A stretch of 64,000 nt of DNA from an uncultured Sphingobacteriaceae bacterium (GTDB taxonomy: Bacteria; Bacteroidota; Bacteroidia; Sphingobacteriales; Sphingobacteriaceae), in contig CAMLLO010000024.1 of the NCBI GenBank assembly GCA_946480915.1, forward strand, positions 1 to 64,000, in the 5' to 3' direction. The position numbers and the translations under genes are program-made. This document shows, one piece after another, positions 7,883 through 16,403 of the stretch (within the stretch, counting starts at the first letter, position 1; the number at the start of each line of letters is the position of its first letter). Under the pieces are notes generated by a model. That model saw only the letters and a list, made by a program, of their open reading frames with translations, was not told the DNA's origin and made no database searches.

Positions 7883-9433
7883 ATGCAAGAAACAACGATT
7901 CTTTGGGCCGATGACGAAATCGACTTACTAAAACCCCATATCATGCTTTTAAATGAGAAGGGTTACACTATAAAAACCGTTACCAATGGTAATGATGCTT
8001 TAGATGCGTTCAAAGCTGGATTTTACGATCTGGTTTTCCTGGACGAGAACATGCCAGGGCTTACCGGTTTAGAAACACTCGCAGAAATAAAAAATATAAA
8101 CCCTGATGTTCCTATTGTATTGATAACCAAAAACGAAGAGGAATATTTGATGGAAGATGCCATCGGTTCTAAAATCGATGACTATCTGATAAAGCCGGTT
8201 AATCCACGCCAGGTATTGCTGACTATTAAAAAGTTAACGGAAAATAAAAAGCTTATTAATCAGAAAACTTCTATGGCATACCAGCAGGATTTTAGAACGC
8301 TGGGGATGACTCTGAATGATAATCTAAGTTTTGCTGAATGGGTTGATGTTTACAAGAAGTTAGTGTATTGGGAGCTTTCGCTCGAGCAACTTGAAGATAC
8401 TGGTATGCATGAAATTTTGACCATGCAAAAGTCTGAAGCCAATATGCAGTTTAGTAAGTTCGTTGAAAAGAACTATCTCGGCTGGTGTAAAAATCCTGAA
8501 TCGGGACCTGTAACTTCAGAGCAGTTGCTAAAAAAGAAGCTGTTTCCAATACTGGATACCAAAACTACTTTTTTTATTCTGATTGATAATTTAAGATACG
8601 ATCAATGGAAAATGATTAATTCTTTGATTACCGAACATTTCAGACTGGAAGAAGAGGATAGCTATTACAGTATTTTACCAACTGCTACACAATATGCCCG
8701 AAACGCCATTTTTTCCGGGTTAATGCCATTAGAAATGGAAAAAAGATATCCTTCCATGTGGCAAAATGATGAAGATGAAGGAGGTAAAAACCTGTTCGAA
8801 GAACAATTTCTAGACGACAACATTAATCGCAACTTTAAGCGAGATCTGAAGCATTCTTACACTAAAGTTTTAACATTTGAGCAAGGTAAAGCTGTTGTAG
8901 AAAACATCAACAACCTTTTAACCAACGAGCTAAATGTAATTGTATATAATTTTGTGGACATGTTATCGCACGCACGCACCGATATGGCCATGATACGTGA
9001 ACTGGCTAATGATGAGGCTGCATACAGATCCCTCACTTATTCGTGGTTTGAGCATTCGCCTCTACTCGAAACAATCCGAAAGCTGGCCACAAAAAATGTT
9101 AGATTGGTAATAACTACAGATCACGGAACGATTCGTGTTAAACATCCAAGTAAAGTAATTGGCGATAGAAATACAAACACTAACCTTCGTTATAAACAGG
9201 GAAAGAATCTGAATTTTGTTGCTAAAGATGTGTTTCACATAAAAAATCCACACGAGGCACACTTACCGAAGCTTCACGTTAGTTCAAGTTTTATTTTCAC
9301 GAAAGAAGATTCATATTTTGTATATCCCAATAACTACAATCATTTTGTGAACTATTACAATGAAACTTTTCAGCATGGAGGTATCTCTCTTGAAGAGATG
9401 ATTGTTCCATATGCTATTTATAGTCCGAGATAA
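7883..9433 (+). CDS. porX: PorX-type response regulator with PglZ/alkaline-phosphatase-like domain
   Basis: The N-terminal receiver domain (1-120) has acidic residues Asp10/Asp11, phospho-acceptor Asp54 (FLDENMPG) and Lys104 (LIKPV). The C-terminal half (about 190-510) is a PglZ / alkaline-phosphatase-superfamily domain with the metal-site motifs LIDNLRYDQW and TTDHGTIRVKHPSK. This architecture defines PorX, the response regulator that with the kinase PorY controls the type IX secretion system in Porphyromonas and relatives. PorY is not adjacent, which is normal. The T9SS role is inferred from the family. Confidence 0.88.
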   Translation: MQETTILWADDEIDLLKPHIMLLNEKGYTIKTVTNGNDALDAFKAGFYDLVFLDENMPGLTGLETLAEIKNINPDVPIVLITKNEEEYLMEDAIGSKIDDYLIKPVNPRQVLLTIKKLTENKKLINQKTSMAYQQDFRTLGMTLNDNLSFAEWVDVYKKLVYWELSLEQLEDTGMHEILTMQKSEANMQFSKFVEKNYLGWCKNPESGPVTSEQLLKKKLFPILDTKTTFFILIDNLRYDQWKMINSLITEHFRLEEEDSYYSILPTATQYARNAIFSGLMPLEMEKRYPSMWQNDEDEGGKNLFEEQFLDDNINRNFKRDLKHSYTKVLTFEQGKAVVENINNLLTNELNVIVYNFVDMLSHARTDMAMIRELANDEAAYRSLTYSWFEHSPLLETIRKLATKNVRLVITTDHGTIRVKHPSKVIGDRNTNTNLRYKQGKNLNFVAKDVFHIKNPHEAHLPKLHVSSSFIFTKEDSYFVYPNNYNHFVNYYNETFQHGGISLEEMIVPYAIYSPR

Positions 9434-9443
9434 GATCAATTTT

Positions 9444-9451
9444 TATCTTTG
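9444..9451 (+). promoter_or_regulatory. -7 promoter box (TATCTTTG) of tsaE
   Basis: TATCTTTG matches TAnnTTTG and ends four bases (AACG) before the tsaE ATG, which predicts a leaderless transcript. No clear -33 element is seen. Confidence 0.45.
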
Positions 9452-9455
9452 AACG

Positions 9456-9875
9456 ATGGAGTTAAAAGTTTCAAACCTTGAGGATCTGCCGGATGCTGCA
9501 AAAAAAATTCTTGAACTGGCAGGAAGCAATCGTGTATTTCTGTTTTATGGAGAAATGGGCGCTGGAAAAACCACATTAATTAAAGCTCTTTGCAAGGAAT
9601 TGAATGTAGAAGATACAGTATCCAGTCCTACCTTTTCTATTGTAAATGAATATTCCGGAAGCAACAAAATTATTTATCATTTTGATTTTTACAGGATAAA
9701 AAATGAAACAGAGGCTTTCGATTTGGGCTACGAGGATTATTTGTTTTCTGAAGCCTATTGTTTTATAGAATGGCCCGAGAAAATATCAAATCTTCTTCCC
9801 TCAAAATTTGTGGAATTAAAATTGCTGCAAACTTCAGAGAATGAACGTGTAATTAAGGTTCATCAGGTTAATTGA
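9456..9875 (+). CDS. tsaE: tRNA threonylcarbamoyladenosine synthesis ATPase TsaE
   Basis: TsaE is the P-loop ATPase that cycles the TsaB-TsaD complex during t6A37 formation on ANN-decoding tRNAs. The 139-residue length fits. The Walker A motif GEMGAGKTT is at residues 32-40, followed by the family motifs VSSPTFSIVNEY and HFDFYRI, and FIEWPEK near residue 107. It starts 22 bases after porX with its own promoter-like box. Confidence 0.93.
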   Translation: MELKVSNLEDLPDAAKKILELAGSNRVFLFYGEMGAGKTTLIKALCKELNVEDTVSSPTFSIVNEYSGSNKIIYHFDFYRIKNETEAFDLGYEDYLFSEAYCFIEWPEKISNLLPSKFVELKLLQTSENERVIKVHQVN

Positions 9876-9938
9876 TATTATATTGCCTCTAAGTAAAGGG
9901 GATTTCGTATTTTCAGCACACTTTTTTAGATACACGGT

Positions 9939-11153
9939 ATGATGAGTGAACTGTCCGACATTGCAAAGCAAGCTATGATGCAGCCCCAGGAGGCAATGCT
10001 CGAGACTAAAAAGAAAAAAAACAGCCTTTACATAGGTATCCCGAAAGAAAGCTCTTTTCAGGAAAACAGGATTGCCTTAACGCCCTTATCTGTTGCATTG
10101 CTCGTAAACAATGGCCATGAGGTTGTTATTGAGTCGGGAGCCGGAATGGGAGCAAATTTTTCTGATAATGATTATAGTGAGCAGGGAGCAACCATACAAT
10201 ACGATAAAAAAGAAGTTTTCAAATCTGATATTATTATCAAGATCGGTCCCCCTACGCAGGAAGAAATCGGAATGATGAAGCCCTTCCAGGTGTTGTTTTC
10301 TACGCTTCAAATGGGCTCGCTTAAAGCGGAGTCGCTTGAGGCGATGATGAAGAAAAAAATAACTGCGCTGTCTTACGAATACTTGCGTGATGAAGGTGGA
10401 TCGTTAAGCGTAATTCGATCCATGAGTGAGATTGTTGGTGCTACCTCTGTACTCATCGCTGCTGAATACTTAAGTAATGTATTTGATGGAAAAGGCTTGA
10501 TGCTTGGAGGAATAACAGGCGTTCCACCTACCGAAATGGTAATTTTAGGTGCTGGAACTGTTGGTGAGTATGCTGCAAGAACAGCTATCGCACTGGGTGC
10601 AGAAGTTAAGGTTTTTGACAGTTCTATTTACCGGCTCAGACGATTACAAAATAATATCGGTGCCAGGGTTTTTACTTCTGTAATTCAGCCGATTGTATTA
10701 AATAAAGCTATAACCACCTGTGATGTGGTTATAGGGGCAATACGGGCTCACAAAGGATTGAGTCCTTGCATTGTTAATGAAGAAACTGTTAGTCACATGA
10801 AACCTAATTCTGTGATTATTGATGTAAGTATTGATCAGGGCGGTTGTTTCGAAACATCGAGAATAACTAACCATACGCATCCGGTTTTTCGAAAGTATGA
10901 CGTTATACATTACTGTGTACCTAATATCGCATCTCGCGTTGCCAGAACAGCAACGTATGCATTAACAAATATATTCACTCCAATTTTAATGGATATTGGC
11001 GAAATGGGAGGTCTAATGAACGTGATTTGGGAAAAATCAGGAGTACGCAATGCAATTTATCTGTATCAGGGTCACCTTACCAATAAAGATCTTGCAGAAA
11101 GATTTAACATCCCACCAAAAGATTTGGAACTGCTGATAGTTTCAAACCGATAA
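9939..11153 (+). CDS. ald: Alanine dehydrogenase
   Basis: The 404-residue protein belongs to the alanine dehydrogenase / PntA N-terminal family, which reversibly deaminates L-alanine to pyruvate with NAD. Visible motifs are IGIPKESSFQENRIALTP (residues 32-49), the Rossmann glycine motif VILGAGTVGEYAA, and HYCVPNIASRVARTATYAL near the end. An N-terminal extension of about 28 residues (SDIAKQAMMQPQEAML) precedes the core, as in other Bacteroidota members. Two ATG codons (9939 and 9942) are in frame and the choice is arbitrary. Confidence 0.85.
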   Translation: MMSELSDIAKQAMMQPQEAMLETKKKKNSLYIGIPKESSFQENRIALTPLSVALLVNNGHEVVIESGAGMGANFSDNDYSEQGATIQYDKKEVFKSDIIIKIGPPTQEEIGMMKPFQVLFSTLQMGSLKAESLEAMMKKKITALSYEYLRDEGGSLSVIRSMSEIVGATSVLIAAEYLSNVFDGKGLMLGGITGVPPTEMVILGAGTVGEYAARTAIALGAEVKVFDSSIYRLRRLQNNIGARVFTSVIQPIVLNKAITTCDVVIGAIRAHKGLSPCIVNEETVSHMKPNSVIIDVSIDQGGCFETSRITNHTHPVFRKYDVIHYCVPNIASRVARTATYALTNIFTPILMDIGEMGGLMNVIWEKSGVRNAIYLYQGHLTNKDLAERFNIPPKDLELLIVSNR

Positions 11154-11220
11154 GCTTTGTAAACTTATTAAAACACTTTTTGGCGAATCTTTCTTTAATA
11201 AAGTAGACGTCGCACGGAAA

Positions 11221-12189
11221 ATGAATTTTAATAAGGCCTTTTTAAAAGATATCTGGAAAATATTAGTTGGAAGTTTTAATGGTTTTATAAACGACAGGTG
11301 CTTTAAGCTCTGTGCAGCCCTATCTTATTATACCTTATTTTCCCTTGCTCCGCTTTTGTTGATGTTAATTTATATTGCCGGAAAAGTTTTTCGTCAGGAA
11401 GCTTTTGAGGGAAAGGTTTTTTCAGAAATAAATAAATTCATTGGTCCAGAGGCGGCCCTACAGGTACAGGAGATCATTCAGAATGCTTCTATTAAGGAGG
11501 ATTCTTGGTGGGCTATCGCAGTCGGGATACTTACTCTATTTATTGGGGCTACAGGAGTTTTCATTGAAATACAAGACTCTATAAATCTAATTTGGCGTGT
11601 AAAAGCGAAACCAGAAAAAGGTTGGTTAAAACTTCTTACCAATAGGCTCTTATCTTTTTCAATGATTGCCACCATGGGCTTTTTACTGATCGTATCGCTT
11701 GTTATCAATGGATTAGTTACTGCGCTTAGCGATAGGTTAAAAGTGTATTTTGAAGATATAACAATACTTTTGGTACAGGTATTTGATCTCGCTTTAACTC
11801 TCATTATCATAACAGCATTATTGGCTATCATCTTTAAGTTTTTGCCCGATGTAAAAATCGGATGGAAAGACGTACGGGCCGGATCGATTTTTACCGCTTT
11901 ATTATTTATGTTGGGGCGATATGGAATTAGCTTGTATATAGACAAGGTAGGTCCGGGATCAACCTATGGCGCAGCGGGATCTTTAATTGTAATATTAGTA
12001 TGGGTGTATTATGCAGCGGCTATATTGTATTTTGGAGCTGAATTTACGCAAGTATATACCGAAAAGAGAGGTCGTAAGATAGAGCCAGCCTCCTATGCTG
12101 TTCACATTATTCAGGTAGAAAAAGAAAAGGAGGTGAATGTATTACCTGCTCAAAAACAGGATGAAGCCGGAGCGGATAAATCAGTTTAA
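11221..12189 (+). CDS. YihY/BrkB-family inner membrane protein
   Basis: This 322-residue protein has about six hydrophobic segments, the conserved AALSYYTLFSLAPLLL near residue 30 and the PGSTYGAAGSLIVILVWVYY segment near the C terminus, both hallmarks of the YihY/BrkB family. The family was once called RNase BN by mistake; its transport or other function is not established. The C terminus is a charged cytoplasmic tail. It follows ald by 67 bases and may share its transcript. Confidence 0.88.
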   Translation: MNFNKAFLKDIWKILVGSFNGFINDRCFKLCAALSYYTLFSLAPLLLMLIYIAGKVFRQEAFEGKVFSEINKFIGPEAALQVQEIIQNASIKEDSWWAIAVGILTLFIGATGVFIEIQDSINLIWRVKAKPEKGWLKLLTNRLLSFSMIATMGFLLIVSLVINGLVTALSDRLKVYFEDITILLVQVFDLALTLIIITALLAIIFKFLPDVKIGWKDVRAGSIFTALLFMLGRYGISLYIDKVGPGSTYGAAGSLIVILVWVYYAAAILYFGAEFTQVYTEKRGRKIEPASYAVHIIQVEKEKEVNVLPAQKQDEAGADKSV

Positions 12190-12262
12190 TTGAAATTGTT
12201 CTAATCACAAACTAAACCATCACGATAGTTTCATAGCCTTTAAAAAAAACAAACATATTCTA

Positions 12263-14041
12263 ATGAAAATAAAATTATTTGCCATCTATTCTTTAATAGC
12301 TTTTTTGGGCTGTAACCAGGATGTTAAAAAAGAAGAAGTGGAAGAGAAGAAGGATATCTCTCAGACTTTTGAAAAGTATTGGGAAGAACGTTCGCGCTTT
12401 TTTCCTTTAGATGCTACCCAGCAGGGAGATAACAGGTTCAATGCCATTTTGAGAAACGATCAAACGAAAGGATTCAGAGATTCTTTGACCACGTTTTACC
12501 AAAACTACCTTAAAGAACTGGCAGAATTTAAACGTGAAGACTTAAGTGATAACGATAAATTGAGTTATGACATTTTCCAATACGATCTTAATCTTCAGCT
12601 CGAGGGTTTAAAAACAAAACAATGGATGATTCCCTTTCAACAATTTTGGGGACTGCCTTTAACTATGGGCCAATTGGGTTCGGGCGACGGATTTCAACCT
12701 TTCAAAAATGCCGGGGATTACAAAAACTGGCTTAGCCGCGTGGATGGATTTGCTATTTGGGTAGATTCGGCGATTGTTAATTTCCGAAAGGGAATGAAAG
12801 CCGGCGTAGTTTTGCCAAAACCTTTGGTTCTGAAAATGATTCCACAAATGGAGGCGATGGTAGTTGATGTTCCAGGCAAGAGCTTATTCTATACTCCTGT
12901 CAAACATTTCCCTGAAAAGTTTTCTGAAGAGGATAAATCTGAGCTCACAGAGGCATATAAGCAGGCAATTGTTTCGAAGATTAGCCCTTCCTATAAGAAA
13001 TTAGTGCTTTTCTTGAAGAATGAATATTTACCGCGGGCCAGAGCCTCATCGGGGATTTCCGCTATACCTGGTGGAAAAAATTTATATACCTATTTGGTTA
13101 AACAATGGACCACAACCAATAAAACGCCAGAAGAAATATATCAGACAGGTTTGTCTGAAGTTAAGCGGATTAAAGCTGAAATGGATACCATCAAACAAGA
13201 GGTGGGATTCTATGGTGATCTAAAGGCATTTTTCGAATTTATGAAAACTTCGCCAAAATTTATGCCTTTCAAAACCCCTCAGGATGTACTCAATGCATTC
13301 AAAGGAATTCATGGCAAAATGGAACCTCAACTTCAAACTATGTTTGGGCGTGTTCCAAAAACTCCTTTTGAGATAAGACAAACAGAAGCTTTCAGGGCGG
13401 CATCGGCCAGTGCCGAATATAATCAGGGTTCGCCGGACGGCTCACGTCCAGGGATATTTTATGTTCCTATTTTAGATGCAACGAAGTTTAACATCACTTC
13501 TGGTATGGAATCTTTATTTCTGCATGAGGCAATTCCTGGTCATCATTACCAGATATCTTTGCAGCAGGAAAATAAAGACTTGCCTAAATTCCGGCGTTTT
13601 GCTTGGTACGGGGCTTTCGGCGAAGGCTGGGGTTTATATGCCGAATCTTTGGGTAAAGAATTAGGTTTATATACCGATCCTTATCAGTATATGGGCGCTT
13701 TGGGCGACGAAATGCATCGGGCCATTCGTTTAGTGGTCGACGTAGCATTGCACACCAAAGGGATGACCCGTGAACAGGCGATTAAATATATGATGGATAA
13801 CGAAGCCATCGACAAACAGGGCGCAACTGCCGAAGTTGAACGCTATATGGCTGTTCCCGGACAAGCTCTTTCCTACAAAATTGGTGCTTTAAAAATATGG
13901 GAATTGCGTAATAAGTATCAGAAGCAACTGAAACATTTTAAGCTAGCTGATTTTCATGATGAATTGCTAAAAGATGGAGTAATGCCCTTGGATATTGCTG
14001 AAAAGAAAATGGATGCATGGGCGGCCTCTAAATCCAGGTGA
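12263..14041 (+). CDS. DUF885 lipoprotein, probable zinc metallopeptidase
   Basis: The 592-residue protein starts with a lipoprotein signal peptide (lipobox FLGC, Cys18), placing it in a membrane facing the periplasm or surface. The DUF885 core includes HEAIPGHH at residues 421-428, an HExxxGHH zinc site, and the downstream FGEGWGLYAESL with its candidate ligand and catalytic Glu residues. Some DUF885 proteins behave as dipeptidyl or carboxypeptidase-like enzymes, but the substrate here is unknown. It is convergent with the DUF4197 gene, with a hairpin between them. Confidence 0.87.
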   Translation: MKIKLFAIYSLIAFLGCNQDVKKEEVEEKKDISQTFEKYWEERSRFFPLDATQQGDNRFNAILRNDQTKGFRDSLTTFYQNYLKELAEFKREDLSDNDKLSYDIFQYDLNLQLEGLKTKQWMIPFQQFWGLPLTMGQLGSGDGFQPFKNAGDYKNWLSRVDGFAIWVDSAIVNFRKGMKAGVVLPKPLVLKMIPQMEAMVVDVPGKSLFYTPVKHFPEKFSEEDKSELTEAYKQAIVSKISPSYKKLVLFLKNEYLPRARASSGISAIPGGKNLYTYLVKQWTTTNKTPEEIYQTGLSEVKRIKAEMDTIKQEVGFYGDLKAFFEFMKTSPKFMPFKTPQDVLNAFKGIHGKMEPQLQTMFGRVPKTPFEIRQTEAFRAASASAEYNQGSPDGSRPGIFYVPILDATKFNITSGMESLFLHEAIPGHHYQISLQQENKDLPKFRRFAWYGAFGEGWGLYAESLGKELGLYTDPYQYMGALGDEMHRAIRLVVDVALHTKGMTREQAIKYMMDNEAIDKQGATAEVERYMAVPGQALSYKIGALKIWELRNKYQKQLKHFKLADFHDELLKDGVMPLDIAEKKMDAWAASKSR

Positions 14042-14100
14042 GAAAAGAGAGTACGGTTAGTGACGGAGCCTGTGAGTTACACGTTTCTATTATAAATAAT

Positions 14101-14135
14101 AAAGCGGGTATCATTGGCATGAACCCGCTTCTTTA
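14101..14135. terminator. Bidirectional terminator between convergent lipoprotein genes
   Basis: AGCGGGT at 14103-14109 pairs with ACCCGCT at 14123-14129 and is flanked by A-rich and T-rich tracts. It lies between the stop codons of the DUF885 and DUF4197 genes. Confidence 0.7.
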
Positions 14136-14155
14136 ACAAAATTCTTCCAAGGATC

Positions 14156-14872
14156 CTAAATCCTGTTTCTATCCGCATATCCGAATACTTTTTGCAGCAA
14201 TGTTGTATTTCTGGCAGAAATATTTTGCCTGATTTTCAACTCTTCTTTGGCGATTTCAAAAAATAACCCCTCAATAGCTTTTTGCGCTACATAGGACGAT
14301 AAATCTGGATTAATATCTGCGGTTAGGGGAATTTGGTTGTATGCTGTAATGGCATCGCTCCAATACTTTGTTGCACCAACTTTGCCCAGGCTGCTTTGAA
14401 TCACAGGTTTGAATTTCATCATTAACTCATCTGTAGTTACTCGTTGAAAGTATTGCGTCGCTGCGTCGCTTTGCCGACTTAGCAGAATATTAGAAGCATC
14501 AGCGATTGTCATTTCCTTTATAGCGTTAATAAAAATTGGCTTTGCTTCTTTTGCAGCATCTTCTGCCGCTCTGTTGATGCTCAGAATTACATTGTCTGCA
14601 AGTCTATTCAATCCTAAACTTCTTAATGTCCGTTCTGCTTTTTGAGCTTCGGGAGGAAATAATAGTTTAATTGCAGCATTTCCGAAAAAGCCATTTTGCT
14701 CTGATAGCCGTTCAGAGCTATACGTTGTGCCAAATTCCAAAGCTTGTTTTAAGCCTGAAGCTATTTCAGCGGATGTTGGATTACCTAAGATCTGGGCGGT
14801 TTGGTTCAGCGCCTCACAGCTGCTGAATAACATTCCGCCTATCATGGTTAATATAAGACCGATACTTTTCAT
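14156..14872 (-). CDS. DUF4197 lipoprotein
   Basis: The 238-residue protein has a lipoprotein signal (MLFSSC, Cys19) and then the DUF4197 pattern: SAEIASGLKQALEFGT, LLFPPEAQKAERTLRSLGL and LNRAAEDAAKEAKPIF-like helices, ending KVFGYADRNRI. The family is a helical periplasmic protein of unknown function. It is transcribed away from the ECF sigma gene, with a 230-base divergent region between them. Confidence 0.85.
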   Translation of the reverse strand: MKSIGLILTMIGGMLFSSCEALNQTAQILGNPTSAEIASGLKQALEFGTTYSSERLSEQNGFFGNAAIKLLFPPEAQKAERTLRSLGLNRLADNVILSINRAAEDAAKEAKPIFINAIKEMTIADASNILLSRQSDAATQYFQRVTTDELMMKFKPVIQSSLGKVGATKYWSDAITAYNQIPLTADINPDLSSYVAQKAIEGLFFEIAKEELKIRQNISARNTTLLQKVFGYADRNRI

Positions 14873-14996
14873 ATTTATTCTTCTTTATTGTATAACGATA
14901 AATTAAGCAAATTGCTTTAAAGTGTAGATATAAATAAAGAGGCAAAGTTTAACAGATAAGTGAAAATATATAATTGCCGTCTTGAGCGATGATTAA

Positions 14997-15049
14997 ATGT
15001 TCTCTGGAAGCGTTATTTTTCAATTTATTTATGCTATTTTGGAGAACAT
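14997..15049. promoter_or_regulatory. Inverted repeat upstream of the ECF sigma gene
   Basis: ATGTTCTC at 14997-15004 and GAGAACAT at 15042-15049 are perfect 8-bp inverted arms separated by 37 bp, between divergent genes and 55 bp before the sigma start. It could be an operator pair; no known regulator motif is recognised. Confidence 0.3.
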
Positions 15050-15103
15050 CGCATCAATAAAGTATAAAGCTTAAACGGCCTAAGGGTATCAAATTATTAT
15101 AGC

Positions 15104-15685
15104 TTGAAATTCATCAAATATAAAAATACAGATCCTTCACAGTCTGAAGCAGAAATGCTTGAGGAATATCGTCGCTATGGCAACCTGGAAACTTTGGGAA
15201 AGTTGTATGAAAAATATATGCCCTTAATTTATGGTTTGTGTTTAAAGTATTTGAGGGACGAAGAGCAAAGCAAAGACGCTGTTATGCAAATTTTTGAACA
15301 GCTGATCACAAAGTTGAAGATTCATGAGGTCGCTAATTTTAAAAGTTGGTTATACACACTCGCACGAAATCATTGTTTAATGAATTTGCGCTCTTTACAT
15401 AAACACGAATTTGTAAATATCGACGATTATGGTGTGGAAACCCCGACTTTTCTGCATCAGACTACTGATGATCTAAAAGAAAATCAGCTGACTAAAATGG
15501 AAACATGTTTGAAAAAGCTTCCGGATGAGCAGCGAGTTACTATAGATTTGTTTTACTTGCAGCAAAAATGTTATAAGGAGATTTCGGATGCAACCGGTTT
15601 TGATTTGAATAAAGTTAAAAGCTACATCCAAAATGGTAAGCGAAATTTAAAAATTTGTATAGAGAAGAACGGTGGAAACGAATAG
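15104..15685 (+). CDS. Sigma-70 family RNA polymerase sigma factor (ECF type)
   Basis: The 193-residue protein has region 2 (YEKYMPLIYGLCLKYL, followed by DEEQSKDAVMQIFEQL and FKSWLYTLARNHCL) and region 4 (LPDEQRVTIDLFYLQQKCY then EISDATGFDLNKVKSYIQNG). This is the two-domain ECF layout. The TTG start at 15104 is preferred because MKF at this point matches relatives as I recall them; the next ATG (15155) would remove conserved N-terminal sequence. The stop overlaps the next gene by 14 bases, so the downstream membrane protein is the likely anti-sigma partner. Confidence 0.9.
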   Translation: MKFIKYKNTDPSQSEAEMLEEYRRYGNLETLGKLYEKYMPLIYGLCLKYLRDEEQSKDAVMQIFEQLITKLKIHEVANFKSWLYTLARNHCLMNLRSLHKHEFVNIDDYGVETPTFLHQTTDDLKENQLTKMETCLKKLPDEQRVTIDLFYLQQKCYKEISDATGFDLNKVKSYIQNGKRNLKICIEKNGGNE

Positions 15686-16376
15686 GATAAATTATATCAC
15701 AATTCAGCAATATCTGGAAGGTAAGTTGGATAAAGAAGCTATGCATGAGCTGGAAAGGCAATCGCTTGAAGATCCGTTTTTGGCCGATGCACTCGACGGC
15801 TATGCCCAGATAAACAAGCCTGCCACAAAGCACCTGAGTTTATTGCAAACTCAACTTGAAGAGAGAATTGCCCAGCAACAGGAAAATAAAAATGTCTTTA
15901 ACTTTAGTTGGCAGCGTTTAAGTATAGCAGCGACCGCGGGATTGTTATTTATAGCAGCGAGTATTCTTTTCTGGATAAAGGGCCAAAAAGCTGAAGATCA
16001 ACTTATAAAACAACTTAAACAAGTTGAGGTGAGTTTAACCCCAGCGGATAGCATAGGCTCCGCAGCGTCTAATAAAAATAACGTACAAGGGCCAGTGACA
16101 GGTTCTACAGAAACTTTAAAGGAAGGCCCCGAGCCAATTATAGGCTGGCGCAAATACAAGGATTATCTGGAAAAGAGTGATTTATCGGCTAAAGTTGCTT
16201 CCGGGCAGGTAATAGTGAGTTTTACAGTCGGTGATAACAACAGCTTAAGTAATTTCAAGATAGAAAAAGGCTTGGACAATATTAGTAATAGTGAAGCTAT
16301 CCGTTTGATTAAAGATGGTCCGGCATGGGTTAAAGGGAAGCAATCTGATGCTCGTCTAACAATTAGTTTTAAATAG
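15672..16376 (+). CDS. Probable anti-sigma membrane protein with TonB-like C-terminal domain
   Basis: This 234-residue protein has a cytoplasmic N terminus with the motif ITIQQYLEGKLDKEAMHELE and DPFLADALDGYA (residues 10-45), common in Bacteroidota anti-sigma-like and TonB-like proteins. One transmembrane helix follows at about 77-97 (LSIAATAGLLFIAASILFW). A periplasmic domain of about 75 residues (VIVSFTVGDNNSLSNFKIEKG) resembles TonB C-terminal domains. The 14-base overlap with the sigma gene suggests co-translation. The anti-sigma role is inferred from context and the N-terminal motif. Confidence 0.75.
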   Translation: METNRINYITIQQYLEGKLDKEAMHELERQSLEDPFLADALDGYAQINKPATKHLSLLQTQLEERIAQQQENKNVFNFSWQRLSIAATAGLLFIAASILFWIKGQKAEDQLIKQLKQVEVSLTPADSIGSAASNKNNVQGPVTGSTETLKEGPEPIIGWRKYKDYLEKSDLSAKVASGQVIVSFTVGDNNSLSNFKIEKGLDNISNSEAIRLIKDGPAWVKGKQSDARLTISFK

Positions 16377-16403
16377 GTTTCTAAAGTATTTTACATTCTG
16401 CTT

